Below the pieces are notes generated by a model, which worked only from the letters and a program-made list of their open reading frames with translations, was not told where the DNA came from and searched no databases. From Streptomyces dioscori (GTDB lineage: Bacteria; Actinomycetota; Actinomycetes; Streptomycetales; Streptomycetaceae), in contig NZ_KZ679045.1 in NCBI RefSeq assembly GCF_003024195.1, positions 186,001 to 250,000 of the forward strand: a stretch of 64,000 nucleotides of DNA. The letters are read 5' to 3'. A program made the position numbers and the translations under genes. Shown one piece after another: positions 43,261-51,932 of the stretch. Numbering within the stretch: position 1 is the first letter of the stretch; each line of letters starts with the position of its first letter.

Positions 43261-44004
43261 CTACAGGCCCGACTCCGACGTGCGGATCAGGATGCGGCGG
43301 CAGTTCTCGCAGCGGAGGACCTGGTCCGGGGCCGCCGCCTTCACCTCGTTGACCTCGGTGATGTTGAGCTCCAGGCGGCAGCCCTCGCAGCGGCGCTGGT
43401 AGAGGCGGGCCGCGCCGACGCCGCCCTGCTGCTCGCGGAGCTTCTCGTAGAGCTTGAGGAGGTCGGCGGGGACGGTGCCCGCCACGACCTCGCGCTCCTT
43501 GGTCAGCGTCGCGCTCTCCCCGTCGAAGGACTCGTAGGACGCGTCCCGCCGGCTCGTCGCGTCGTCGATCTTCGACTGGACGGACGAGACCCGCCCGGTC
43601 AGCTCACCGACCCGCTCCTGCGCGGACTCGCGGCGCTCCATGATCTCCAGGACGACGTCCTCCAGGTCACCCTGCCGCTTGGCCAGCGAGGTGATCTCGC
43701 GCTGGAGGTTCTCCAGGTCCTTCGGGGACGTGACGGCGCCGGAGTCCAGCCGCTGCTGGTCGCGCGAGGCACGCTGGCGCACCTGGTCGACGTCCTGCTC
43801 CGCCTTGGTCTGCTCGCGGGAGCAGTCGCTCTCCTCGGTCTGGGCGGCGACGAGCAGGTCACGCAGTTGCGTGAGGTCCTTGGTCAGCGACTCGATCTCG
43901 TCGTGCTCCGGCAGCGAACGCCGCTTGTGGGCGAGCTGCTGGAGGCGGGCGTCGAGGGACTGGACGTCGAGAAGTCGGATCTGGTCGGCGGGCGCGGCGT
44001 TCAG
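43261..44004 (-). CDS. Zinc-ribbon coiled-coil protein (C4-type, SCO2300/Rv2229c-like), probable CTG start
   Basis: A 247-residue protein with a long coiled coil (residues about 15-175; IRLLDVQSLDARLQQLAHKRR, then heptads) and a C-terminal zinc ribbon (CEGCRLELN and CENCRRILIRTSES). The gene order with the phosphatase and Nif3 genes is conserved in actinobacteria. No ATG, GTG or TTG lies at the conserved N-terminus (LNAAPADQIRLLDVQ). A CTG there overlaps the Nif3 stop as CTGA and has a TGGAG site seven bases upstream. The nearest standard start is a GTG at 44040 that would overlap Nif3 by 40 bases. The role is unknown; structure-related homologues are thought to bind RNA or protein. Confidence 0.88.
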   Translation of the reverse strand: MNAAPADQIRLLDVQSLDARLQQLAHKRRSLPEHDEIESLTKDLTQLRDLLVAAQTEESDCSREQTKAEQDVDQVRQRASRDQQRLDSGAVTSPKDLENLQREITSLAKRQGDLEDVVLEIMERRESAQERVGELTGRVSSVQSKIDDATSRRDASYESFDGESATLTKEREVVAGTVPADLLKLYEKLREQQGGVGAARLYQRRCEGCRLELNITEVNEVKAAAPDQVLRCENCRRILIRTSESGL

Positions 44005-44840
44005 TTGGGGGCTCCAGGTGAAGGGGAGTGGGAGTTCCACGGATCGGTGACCGTCTTCGAGACGTGGACCCGCAGGTCCCAGCCGTGACGGTCGGAAATC
44101 TCGTCGAGCTGGGCTGCGGCCAGCTCGCACCAGGGCCACTCGGTGGCCCAGTGCGCCGCGTCGAGCAGCGCGAGAGGACTGTGGGCGCGGGCCTCGGACG
44201 CCGGGTGGTGGCGCAGGTCCGCGGTGAGGAAGGCGTCCACACCCGCGGCGCGTACGTCCTCGAAGAGGCTGTCGCCGGAGCCGCCGCTGACCGCGACGGT
44301 CCGCACGAGCGCCTCCGGGTCGCCTGCCACCCTGATGCCCTGCGCGGTCGCGGGCAGCCGTTCGGCAGCGCGGGCGGCGAACTCGCGGACCGTGACGGGG
44401 TGGTCCAGTTCGCAGACCCGGCCGATGCCTCGGCGGCCCTCCGGGTCGGCGGGGTCCGGCACCAGGGGACGTACGACCCGCAGGTCCAGCGCGCCCGCGA
44501 GGGCGTCGCTCACCCCCGGGTCGGCGCGGTCGGCGTTCGTGTGGGCGACATGCAACGCGATGTCGTTCTTGATGAGGGTGTGCACGACCCGGCCCTTGAA
44601 GGTGGAGGCCGCCACCGTCGTCGTACCGCGCAGGTAGAGCGGGTGGTGGGTGACCAGCAGGTCCGCGCCCAGCTTCACCGCCTCGTCCACGATCTCCTGG
44701 ACCGGGTCGACGGCGAACAGGACACGGGAGACCTCTTGGTCGGGGTCTCCGCAGACCGTCCCGACCGCGTCCCATGCCTCCGCGCTCCCGGGGGGCCAGA
44801 GGGCGTCGAGCGCGGCGATTGCTTCAGACAGACGGGGCAC
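44001..44840 (-). CDS. Nif3-like dinuclear metal-centre hexameric protein
   Basis: A 279-residue member of the NIF3/GTP cyclohydrolase I type 2 family. Metal-binding blocks are visible: LLVTHHPLYLRG near residue 65, ALHVAHTNADRA near 100, and the C-terminal ALLDAAHWATEWPWCELAAAQL. The start GTG at 44840 (MPRLSEAIAALDALWPP) is the family-typical N-terminus; the longer frame is not supported. The protein overlaps the zinc-ribbon gene. Its biochemical role is not settled. Confidence 0.92.
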   Translation of the reverse strand: MPRLSEAIAALDALWPPGSAEAWDAVGTVCGDPDQEVSRVLFAVDPVQEIVDEAVKLGADLLVTHHPLYLRGTTTVAASTFKGRVVHTLIKNDIALHVAHTNADRADPGVSDALAGALDLRVVRPLVPDPADPEGRRGIGRVCELDHPVTVREFAARAAERLPATAQGIRVAGDPEALVRTVAVSGGSGDSLFEDVRAAGVDAFLTADLRHHPASEARAHSPLALLDAAHWATEWPWCELAAAQLDEISDRHGWDLRVHVSKTVTDPWNSHSPSPGAPN

Positions 44841-44924
44841 GAACAAAAGGCTACCTGCCTTGTGTCCGTGCCCTACCGGTCGCGGGTGACTTGACCAGCC
44901 GCGACCCCACGACGCCCACGCGTC

Positions 44925-44998
44925 CCGCGCCTCACGTCTCACGTCTCACGTCCCGCGTCCCGCGTCTTACGTCTCGCATCCCGCCTCTCACGTCTGCT
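44925..44998. repeat. Degenerate short repeat of CTCACGT/CCCGCGT
   Basis: A run of imperfect 7-8-base units (CTCACGT, CCCGCGT, CTTACGT) between the Nif3 gene and the small minus-strand frame. Probably slippage; no function is evident. Confidence 0.5.
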
Positions 44999-45119
44999 CG
45001 GCGAGGTGGTCCCTGGCCCTGAGGTCGTCCAGGACCTCTGCGCCCGCCTCGTCGATCCTCTCCGGACCGGTCTCCGCCGTGAGGCTGTCCATCAGCACCT
45101 CCGCTCCCGTGGAGCACAT
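44988..45119 (-). CDS. Possible 43-residue acidic protein
   Basis: Starting at the ATG at 45119, this frame reads MCSTGAEVLMDSL, then ERIDEAGAEVLDDLRARDHLAEQT: acidic, helical and without rare codons. The ribosome-binding site is poor (GGGGGCGG). It is divergent from the large gene at 45238. I do not recognise a family and the call is tentative. Confidence 0.35.
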   Translation of the reverse strand: MCSTGAEVLMDSLTAETGPERIDEAGAEVLDDLRARDHLAEQT

Positions 45120-45237
45120 CCGCCCCCGTTCCCTCAGGCGAATCGGAAGGTGGCCACTCTTATGTGTGAAGGGGCTGCCCGCAGGTCCCACGTCTGTGCG
45201 TGCGAAAACTAGTTTCGTCGCCGGAGGTGACCGAACG

Positions 45238-47031
45238 ATGGCGGCCTGTGCGATCGAGTCCGCGGCGTCCGAGAACGAAAGGGCCACGCGGGCGGGGTGC
45301 GTGATCACCGTCGACGGGGCGTACGCGGCCCGGCTGGCCCGCAGCGGCGAGTCCTGGTTCCCGGAACGCTGGACGCTGGACGGCCCTGAGCCCTACGCCG
45401 TGCCCCTGCCGGGCAACCAGCCGGAGGAACCCGGTACGGAGGTGCTGCCGATGGCGGACGGGCGGGTGCTCATCCACCGGTTCACCGACGGGCGGCACGC
45501 GTTCTCCCTGCTGTACCCGACGGGTCCCGGGACGGGTGAGGTACCGCTCGGCGCGGTGGAGTGCCCCGAGCCGGGCACGGGGCTGCGGCTGCTGCCACCG
45601 GCTCCGGGCGGCACACGGGCGTACGCGCTTGCCGTCGGCCCCGGTTCGACCGCGGTGTGGCTGGTGGCGGGCGGCGCGTTCGGGCCCGAACATCTCGCGG
45701 AGATCCCGGGGCGCTGCTCGGGCGGGGTGTGGCTGGGCGGCGGGGACCGGCTGCTCGCGCTGGACCGGGAGTCGCAGGGCAGGACGAAGACGGTGGTGGT
45801 CGATCTGGAGCGCGGGGGCGAACTGTCGCCGCTGCTGCAGATCGCGGAGGAGAGCAATGACCGGCTCCTGCTCGCGGACGCGGACAGCGGGCTGCTCCTG
45901 ATCCGCTCGGACGCGCCCTCTCCGGGGCAGGAGCGGCTGGGCTGGGGTGTGCTGGGGAGCACGCTGCCGGTCCGGTTCCCGGAGTGCCTCCAGCCGGCCG
46001 GCTGCACGGTCACGCCGTTCGCGATCCAGCCGGGTCTGGTGCTGACGCCGGAGAGCTGCGGGGTCGCGCTGCGGATCGACGGCGACGGCGGTGCCGGTGG
46101 CTCGGGCAGCTGGCTGGGAGTGTGGCGCCCGGCGGAACGCCACCTCCATCAGCTCCCGCCGCCGGAGGGCTGGCTGACCGGCTCCGGCCGTTGGACCAGG
46201 GACGGTGTCCTGCAACTGCCGTACGCGACGGGGGCGGTGCGGTGCGGGGTGGCACGGGTCGAGGCGTCCGCCGGGGCAGGCCCGGGGGACCCGCCCGGCA
46301 CGGGGGAGGCCCCGCGGGGGCCGTCGGCACCCGAACCGGAGGTGACCCGCCCGGTACCGCTCCAACAGGCCCCCCTGACAGCCCGAGCGGTCGCAAGCGC
46401 CTTCGCGGGCCGCAGGGCGGCACAGGCGGCGGGGAGGGGGCGGGGACCGGAGGGGGCGCCCCACCGGGCGCCCCACCGAGCACCGGACCGGCCACCGGAA
46501 CGGGCTCCAGACAGGGCTCCGGACAGGGCCCCGGAACAGCGGCTGGACCGAGCGCCGGACCGAGCGCCGGACCAGTCGCCGGACCGGCCACAGGATCGAG
46601 CACCGGACCGAGCACCGGACCGGGCGCCGGACCGCCCACTGGCCCAGTCGACGGACCGGCCGCTGGATCGGCCGCTGGAGCGAGCACCGGACCGGCCACT
46701 GGATCGGCTGCTGGAGCGAGCACCGGACCGGCTGTTGGATCGGGCGCCGGAGCGAGCACCGGACCGGCCGTTGGATCGGGCGCCGGAACAGGCTCCGGAC
46801 CCGCAGTCCGATCCAGCTCCGGAAACCGCTCCGGAAACCGCTCCGAGCGAGGCTCCGGCCGTAGCTCCGGAGGAGGGCCGGGACGCGGCTGCGGGCACCA
46901 CGCGCGGCGAGCCGGCGCAGCCACTACGTGTCGAGCGGGTCAGTCGGGAGGCGCCGGCCGACTTCTGGGGGCTTCGGGTGGGGGCCGGCGGTGGCTCGGC
47001 TTCGGGTCCTCTCAAAGTGACCACCGAGTAG
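45238..47031 (+). CDS. Protein of unknown function: beta-rich N-terminal part and long Asp-Arg-Ala-Pro repeat tail
   Basis: A 597-residue protein starting at the ATG at 45238 with a strong GGAGGTGA site. Residues 1-370 look like repeated beta-sheet units with no signal peptide (VLIHRFTDGRHAFSLLYP, TAVWLVAGGAFGPEHLAEI, RLLALDRESQGRTKTVVVDLERG), perhaps a cytoplasmic beta-propeller. Residues about 415-540 are a low-complexity array of RAPD, RPLD and RAPE units coded by 12-bp repeats at 46,470-46,860. A short conserved-looking end follows (EAPADFWGLRVGAGG). No catalytic motif was seen. It stands alone; a 59-residue gene follows 87 bases later. Confidence 0.78.
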   Translation: MAACAIESAASENERATRAGCVITVDGAYAARLARSGESWFPERWTLDGPEPYAVPLPGNQPEEPGTEVLPMADGRVLIHRFTDGRHAFSLLYPTGPGTGEVPLGAVECPEPGTGLRLLPPAPGGTRAYALAVGPGSTAVWLVAGGAFGPEHLAEIPGRCSGGVWLGGGDRLLALDRESQGRTKTVVVDLERGGELSPLLQIAEESNDRLLLADADSGLLLIRSDAPSPGQERLGWGVLGSTLPVRFPECLQPAGCTVTPFAIQPGLVLTPESCGVALRIDGDGGAGGSGSWLGVWRPAERHLHQLPPPEGWLTGSGRWTRDGVLQLPYATGAVRCGVARVEASAGAGPGDPPGTGEAPRGPSAPEPEVTRPVPLQQAPLTARAVASAFAGRRAAQAAGRGRGPEGAPHRAPHRAPDRPPERAPDRAPDRAPEQRLDRAPDRAPDQSPDRPQDRAPDRAPDRAPDRPLAQSTDRPLDRPLERAPDRPLDRLLERAPDRLLDRAPERAPDRPLDRAPEQAPDPQSDPAPETAPETAPSEAPAVAPEEGRDAAAGTTRGEPAQPLRVERVSREAPADFWGLRVGAGGGSASGPLKVTTE

Positions 47032-47118
47032 CCCCGACCACCCCTCAGGTCGGTCACGGGCGACCGTTAGAATCTCCGGCGCTGTACCGAAGGATCTTGC
47101 TGACGGGGTGAATTCCAG

Positions 47119-47298
47119 ATGAGCGAAACGAACACCATGGAGACGACGGCCACCGACCCGCGGGGGACGTCGGCGCAGGCCGACGACGACGGTGGCCACC
47201 AGGGCCGGCACCGGGGGCCCGTCTCCGCACAGGAGGACGGGGCGATCCCCCGTGGCCGGCACCGCAGGCCGGCCGAGCAGCACGGCACAGGGGCCTGA
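47119..47298 (+). CDS. Small charged protein (59 residues)
   Basis: Starts at the ATG at 47119 after GGGGTGAATTCCAG and ends at 47298. The product is hydrophilic, with HQGRHRGPVS and RGRHRRPAEQH repeats at the C-terminal half. Short proteins of this sort are found in other streptomycetes as I recall, but I know no function. A strong terminator follows 24 bases later, which supports it being the last gene of the transcript. Confidence 0.6.
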   Translation: MSETNTMETTATDPRGTSAQADDDGGHQGRHRGPVSAQEDGAIPRGRHRRPAEQHGTGA

Positions 47299-47321
47299 CA
47301 CACCACGGGCCGCGACACGAC

Positions 47322-47355
47322 ACGGCCCCGTCCGACACTCGTCGGGCGGGGCCGT
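47322..47355. terminator. Bidirectional terminator hairpin
   Basis: ACGGCCCCGTCCGAC (47322-47336) and GTCGGGCGGGGCCGT (47341-47355) pair with one mismatch and a 4-base loop. It lies between the 59-residue gene and the convergent SDR gene and probably serves both. Confidence 0.75.
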
Positions 47356-47399
47356 TCCGCATGGGGGCACCAGATCCTTGGCTGCTCGTGCTGCGAGAG

Positions 47400-48386
47400 C
47401 TACTCGTGCCGCAAGCCCAGTACCTCCGCCGCCGCGAACGTCTCCCCCCGCGGCCGGCCCGCGTAGTGCGGCGTGAGCAGCGCGTCCAGTTCGTCGTACG
47501 TGAAGGCGTCCTGCTTCGTGTCGAACTTCGCCGCCACCCGCGGCCGTTCGACGACGGCGACCATCCCGCCGTGCACGACGAGCAGCTGGCCGTTGACGTG
47601 TCGCGCGGCCGGCGAGGCCAGATAGCCGACGAGCGGGGCGACATGCTCGGGCGCGAGCGGATCGAGCGCGTCCCGCCCCCCGGCCTCCTGCCCCTCCCCC
47701 GGCTCCTTGAAGCCCGCGAAGACGTCCGCCGTCATACGGGTCCGGGCGCGTGGGCAGATCACGTTCGCCGTGACGCCGTACTTGGCCAGCGCCAGCGCCG
47801 TCGACGTCGTCAGTCCGACGATCCCGCCCTTCGCGGCAGCGTAGTTGGGCTGTCCCGCGGAACCCGCGAGGAACGCCTCCGAGGAGGTGTTCACGATCCG
47901 CCCGTACACCGGCGCGTCCGCCGCCTTGGACCGTGCCCGCCAGTGCGCGGACGCGAAGTGCGTGGTGTTGAAGTGGCCCTTCAGATGGACGCGGATCACC
48001 GAGTCCCACTCGTCCTCGGACATGGAGAAGACCATCCGGTCCCGCAGGATGCCCGCGTTGTTGACGAGGATGTCCAGCTGCCCGAACTCCGCGATCGCCA
48101 ACTCCACGAGTTCCCGCGCCTGTTCGTGGTCGGCCACGTCCCCGGTGTGCGCGAGCGCGCGTCCGCCCGCCGCCCGGATCGACGCGGCGACCTCCTCGGC
48201 GGGCCCGGCCGACGCGTCACCGGAACCGTCCCGGCCGGGCTGTCCGTAGTCGTTGACGACGACAGCGGCCCCCAGCCGGGCGAGTTCCAGCGCCTCCGCC
48301 CGGCCGAGCCCGCGGGCCGCACCCGTGACGACCGCGGACCGTCCTTCAAGTGGCAGTGGCATTGGCTTTGGCATTGACATCGGCAT
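47400..48386 (-). CDS. Short-chain dehydrogenase/reductase (3-hydroxyacyl-CoA dehydrogenase type)
   Basis: A 328-residue SDR. NAD(P) binding is shown by VVTGAARGLGRAEALELARLGA near residue 20, DILVNNAGILRDRM near 105, and the catalytic SxnYxxxK by NTSSEAFLAGSAGQPNYAAAKGG near 170. A C-terminal extension of about 40 residues is typical of the multifunctional-enzyme-type hydroxyacyl-CoA dehydrogenases. It lies 79 bases after the Zn-alcohol dehydrogenase gene on the same strand, and the MaoC-type hydratase is two genes upstream, so a role in acyl-CoA or steroid side-chain beta-oxidation is likely. Start ATG at 48386 with AAAGGA. Confidence 0.9.
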   Translation of the reverse strand: MPMSMPKPMPLPLEGRSAVVTGAARGLGRAEALELARLGAAVVVNDYGQPGRDGSGDASAGPAEEVAASIRAAGGRALAHTGDVADHEQARELVELAIAEFGQLDILVNNAGILRDRMVFSMSEDEWDSVIRVHLKGHFNTTHFASAHWRARSKAADAPVYGRIVNTSSEAFLAGSAGQPNYAAAKGGIVGLTTSTALALAKYGVTANVICPRARTRMTADVFAGFKEPGEGQEAGGRDALDPLAPEHVAPLVGYLASPAARHVNGQLLVVHGGMVAVVERPRVAAKFDTKQDAFTYDELDALLTPHYAGRPRGETFAAAEVLGLRHE

Positions 48387-48465
48387 CGAGGTCCTTTCTG
48401 CTCGACAGGCCGTGCGTACCGCTCGGCAGGCCGTGCGTTCCGGTTGTGCGGGACGGCCGGCGTCG

Positions 48466-49542
48466 TCAGATCTCGATGCACGTACGCAGCGAAACTCCCG
48501 TACGCATCTGGTCGAGCGCCTCGTTGATGTCGGCGAGCGGCACCCGGTGCGTGATCAGGCCCTCCAGGTCGATGCGCCCGGCACGCCACAGGGCGATGGT
48601 CCGCTCGTACGACCGCAGGACGTCCCCTCCGCCGTACATGGACGGCAGGATCCGCTTCTCGTCGAAGAACAGCTCGAACATGTTGAGCTGCAGGAAGTCG
48701 TCCATGGCGCCCGCGCCGACGACGACCAGCGTGCCGCCGCGGCGGGTGTTCTCGTACGCCGTGCGGGCGGTGGCGGAGCGGCCGACGACCTCGAAGACGT
48801 AGTCGAAGCCCTCGCCCGCGGTCACCGACTGTTTGGCGTCGGGGAGTTCGTCGGGCGATACGGCCCGGGTGGCGCCGAACCGCAGCGCGGCCTCGCGGCG
48901 CGAGAGCACGGGGTCGACGGCGACGATCTCCGCCGCGCCCCGGAGCCGGGCGCCTTGGATCGCGGACACGCCGACACCTCCGCAGCCGATGACGGCGACC
49001 GACGAACCGGCTTCCACGTCCGCGGTGTTGAGGGCGGCCCCGAGCCCCGTGGTGACGCCGCAGCCGATGAGCGCGGCGATGTCGAAGGGCACGTCGTCCG
49101 GGATCGGTACGGCGCAGCCCGCGTCGACGACGACCTCCTCGGTGAAGGTCCCGGTGCCCGCGAAGCCGAACACATCGCCGCCGGGCCGCTTGAAGTTGGG
49201 CGTACCGGCGTTCATGAACCCGGCGAGACACAGCTCGGTCTGGCCGCGCTTGCAGGCCGGACACGCGCCGCACGCGGGGAGCCAGCAGACGACGACCCGG
49301 TCACCGGCCTTGACGTTCGTGACGCCCTCGCCGACCTCCAGGACTTCGCCGGCCCCCTCGTGCCCGGGGATGAAGGGCGCGGGCTGCGGCAGCACCCCGG
49401 CCATCGCCGAGAGGTCCGAGTGGCACAGGCCGGTGGCCCGCACACGGATGCGCACCCGGCCCGGTCCGAAGCCCGTCGCCTCGACGTCGTCGAATATCTC
49501 CAGCTTGTCCTGCCCGATCTCGTGCAGTACGGCTGCGCGCAT
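48466..49542 (-). CDS. Zn-dependent alcohol dehydrogenase (MDR superfamily)
   Basis: A 358-residue class III-type alcohol dehydrogenase. Catalytic zinc ligands are in ATGLCHSDLSAM (Cys near residue 38) and GHEGAGEV (His near 61); the structural zinc cysteines are in CGACPACKRGQTELC near 95. The NAD-binding segment is SVAVIGCGGVGVSAIQGARL. It is the middle gene of a three-gene minus-strand set. The start is at the ATG at 49542. It probably oxidises an alcohol in the same catabolic pathway as its neighbours. Confidence 0.92.
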   Translation of the reverse strand: MRAAVLHEIGQDKLEIFDDVEATGFGPGRVRIRVRATGLCHSDLSAMAGVLPQPAPFIPGHEGAGEVLEVGEGVTNVKAGDRVVVCWLPACGACPACKRGQTELCLAGFMNAGTPNFKRPGGDVFGFAGTGTFTEEVVVDAGCAVPIPDDVPFDIAALIGCGVTTGLGAALNTADVEAGSSVAVIGCGGVGVSAIQGARLRGAAEIVAVDPVLSRREAALRFGATRAVSPDELPDAKQSVTAGEGFDYVFEVVGRSATARTAYENTRRGGTLVVVGAGAMDDFLQLNMFELFFDEKRILPSMYGGGDVLRSYERTIALWRAGRIDLEGLITHRVPLADINEALDQMRTGVSLRTCIEI

Positions 49543-49580
49543 GATGCGGCTCCCCTCGGAAACGTACGAAAAGTGCCAAA

Positions 49581-49625
49581 CCTGCCGGACCTGCCAGACC
49601 TGCCAGACCTGTCAGACCTGCGAAA
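49581..49625. repeat. 9-bp tandem repeats upstream of the alcohol dehydrogenase gene
   Basis: Five direct copies of CCTGCCAGA and variants (CCTGCCGGA, CCTGTCAGA, CCTGCGAAA), lying between the hydratase stop and the dehydrogenase start. They could be slippage products or sites for a regulator. Confidence 0.7.
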
Positions 49626-49667
49626 CGTATGGACGACACGCGCCCCTCGTCCTCGGGACGCTCACGC

Positions 49668-50543
49668 TCAGGTGTGTTCGACGACGGTGTCGGTGAGGAC
49701 GGGCGCGTCGTCGCGTTCGGCCGCGCCCACCGTCACCCGGACCCGGCCGTCCTCCTCCCACATGCGCACGCGCAGGGTCTCGCCCGGGTACACCACGCCG
49801 GCGAAGCGCGTGGCGCAGGAGCGGACCCGGGTGACGTCGCCGCCGAGCACGGTGTCCACGACCGCCTTCAGCGTCATCCCGTACGTGCACAGCCCGTGCA
49901 GGATGGGCCGGTCGAAGCCGGCGAGCTTGGCGAACTCGGGGTCGGCGTGCAGCGGGTTCCAGTCGCCGGAGAGCCGGTACAGGAGTGCCTGGTCCGCGCG
50001 GATCGGGCGTTCGACGGTCCGGTCCGGGGTGCCCGTCGGCGGTTCGGGGCGCGCGGAGGGGCCCCGCTCGCCGCCGAAACCGCCTTCGCCGCGTACGAAG
50101 ATCTGGGCGTCGTTGGTCCACAGCGGCCCGTCCGCGTCGGCGACCTCGGTGCGTACGACGAGAACGGCGGCCTTGCCCTTGTCGTACACGGCGGCGATCC
50201 GCGCGGTGGCGACCGCCTCCCCCGCGACCGGGATCGGCCGGTGCAGCGTGACGGTCTGGCCGCCGTGCAGGACGTGCGCGAGGTTGACGTCGACGCCCGG
50301 CATGGAGAGGCCGCTGATCACGCCCGGTGAACCCGCGCCCGCGACGGTCGCGAAGCTCGGCAGGACGTGCAGCCGGGACTCCAGCGTGTAGCGCAGTTCG
50401 TCGGGGTCGGTCGCGGGGGTGTCCCGGTCGGGGTTCGCGCCGGCGCCGAGGCCGAGGTGGTAGAGCTGGACGTCCTTGTGCCCCCAGGCGATCCCGGCGG
50501 ACCGGGGCTCGGCCGCGAGGGCCTGGGCAACGTCGATGGGCAT
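49668..50543 (-). CDS. MaoC-type (R)-specific enoyl-CoA hydratase 2
   Basis: A 291-residue double hot-dog hydratase. The catalytic hydratase-2 motif is LLYRLSGDWNPLHADPEFAKLAGFDRPILHG (Asp and His near residues 195-200), followed by LCTYGMTLKAV. The N-terminal hot-dog half (HVLPSFATVAGAGS, LHGGQTVTLHRPIPVAGE) is non-catalytic. It hydrates 2-enoyl-CoA to (R)-3-hydroxyacyl-CoA. It is the first gene of the set that includes the dehydrogenases. A KstR-type operator lies 107 bases upstream of the start. Confidence 0.92.
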   Translation of the reverse strand: MPIDVAQALAAEPRSAGIAWGHKDVQLYHLGLGAGANPDRDTPATDPDELRYTLESRLHVLPSFATVAGAGSPGVISGLSMPGVDVNLAHVLHGGQTVTLHRPIPVAGEAVATARIAAVYDKGKAAVLVVRTEVADADGPLWTNDAQIFVRGEGGFGGERGPSARPEPPTGTPDRTVERPIRADQALLYRLSGDWNPLHADPEFAKLAGFDRPILHGLCTYGMTLKAVVDTVLGGDVTRVRSCATRFAGVVYPGETLRVRMWEEDGRVRVTVGAAERDDAPVLTDTVVEHT

Positions 50544-50649
50544 GGGGCTCCTGACTGCCGCGCGGAGAACGAAGACCTCGGTGCGGCCGTCCGCACCGTC
50601 GGTCGCACCGAGGTCGACTCTGGGCCGGGGGCCTGGAACCCGCCCGTTC

Positions 50650-50663
50650 TAGAACGCGTTCCA
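50650..50663. promoter_or_regulatory. KstR-type operator upstream of the hydratase gene
   Basis: TAGAACGCGTTCCA fits TNNAACNNGTTNNA, the operator of the TetR-family regulator KstR that controls sterol catabolism in mycobacteria. It lies in a gene-free stretch (50544-50894) that also carries the promoter of the divergent ABC transporter gene. I see nothing else definite there. A second match stands before the thiolase gene at 57743. Confidence 0.65.
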
Positions 50664-50894
50664 GTACCGGCGATCCCCTGTATAGCCGAGCCCCGGGCAC
50701 ATGTGAAGACTCCTGACGCCATGTCAGATAGCTGCCGGGGCCGCACGCGATCCCGAGCCCCGGCAGCACCCTGGCAGCGCCCTGACAGTGCCCCGGCAGC
50801 GCCTTGGCTGTACCCCGGCAGTGACATTTGTCCTGCCCGAGTCCGTACATGCGCATCTGCCGCGCCCCGCCCGCCGCTCCGTAGCGTCGTCCCC

Positions 50895-51932
50895 ATGACA
50901 AAGACGGGGACGGAAACGGGGACGGGGACGATGGCGGGGACACCGAGCGGGACGGGCGCTGCGGCGGTGCGGATGACGGGGGCGGTCAAGGTCTTCGGTG
51001 CGGTACGGGCCGTGGACGGGGTCGACCTGGAGATCGCCCGCGGCGAGACGGTCGCGCTGCTCGGCCGCAACGGCGCGGGAAAGTCCACCGCGATCTCCCT
51101 CCTGCTGGGCCTGGACGAGCCCGACGAGGGCACCGTCCGCCTCTTCGGCGCCGCTCCGGAGCACGCCGTACGGGCCGGCCGGGTCGGTGCCATGCTGCAG
51201 GACGGGCGGCCCGTGCCGCGGGTGACGGTGGGTGAGCTGGTCGGATTCGTGGCCCGCACCTACCCCTCGCCGATGCCCGCCGGAGAGGCGCTGGCGCTGG
51301 CGGGCATCGCCGAACTGGCCGGGCGGCGCTTCGACCGGCTCTCCGGTGGCCAGGCCCAGCGGGTGCGGTTCGCGGTCGCCCTCGTCGGGAACCCCGCGCT
51401 GATCGTGCTCGACGAGCCGACCGCCGCCCTGGACGTGGAGGCCAGGTACGCCTTCTGGGACTCGATGCGGTCGTACGCGCGCCACGGCCACACGGTCCTC
51501 TTCTCCACGCACTACCTGGAGGAGGCGGACGCCAACGCCGACCGGATCGTGGTCGTCGACCACGGGCGGATCGTCGCCGACGGCACCGGCGAGCAGCTCA
51601 GACGGGCCGCGGGCGGCAGCCTGGTCGCCTTCGACCTGGCGGGCACGGCCTTCGACCTCGCGGGCGCCGGTACGGACGGGCTGTCCCTGCTGCCCGGCGT
51701 GGTCTCCCTGGAGGTCCGCGGAGAACGGGCCCGGCTGCGGACCGACGACCCGGACGCGACGGTGATCGCGCTGGCCGAACGCGGTGCGATACGGGGCCTG
51801 GAGGTCGCTCCCGCCTCGCTGGACGACGCGTTCCTGGCCCTGACCGCGACGGCCTCCGACGCGGCTCCGGCCACGGCTTCCGGCGCGGCCTCCGACCCGG
51901 TGGCCCGGCTCGCTCCCCTGGAGACGGTGTGA
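50895..51932 (+). CDS. ABC transporter ATP-binding protein (exporter type)
   Basis: A 345-residue ATPase with Walker A LLGRNGAGKST near residue 60, the signature RLSGGQAQRVRF near 155, Walker B ALIVLDEP near 175 and a switch His in VLFSTHYLEEAD. It belongs to the ABC-2/DrrA-type exporter class. The N-terminus is a Thr/Gly-rich tract coded by hexanucleotide repeats. The start ATG lies within CCCCATGACA without a clear site, so it may be leaderless. The stop overlaps the permease start. The system is followed by a histidine kinase and response regulator. Confidence 0.92.
   Translation: MTKTGTETGTGTMAGTPSGTGAAAVRMTGAVKVFGAVRAVDGVDLEIARGETVALLGRNGAGKSTAISLLLGLDEPDEGTVRLFGAAPEHAVRAGRVGAMLQDGRPVPRVTVGELVGFVARTYPSPMPAGEALALAGIAELAGRRFDRLSGGQAQRVRFAVALVGNPALIVLDEPTAALDVEARYAFWDSMRSYARHGHTVLFSTHYLEEADANADRIVVVDHGRIVADGTGEQLRRAAGGSLVAFDLAGTAFDLAGAGTDGLSLLPGVVSLEVRGERARLRTDDPDATVIALAERGAIRGLEVAPASLDDAFLALTATASDAAPATASGAASDPVARLAPLETV

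Noticed and set aside
43261..44775. 504-residue frame joining the zinc-ribbon protein with an upstream part
   Set aside because: The upstream 250 codons are the shifted shadow of the Nif3 gene; only the part from 44004 (or 44040) down is the zinc-ribbon protein.
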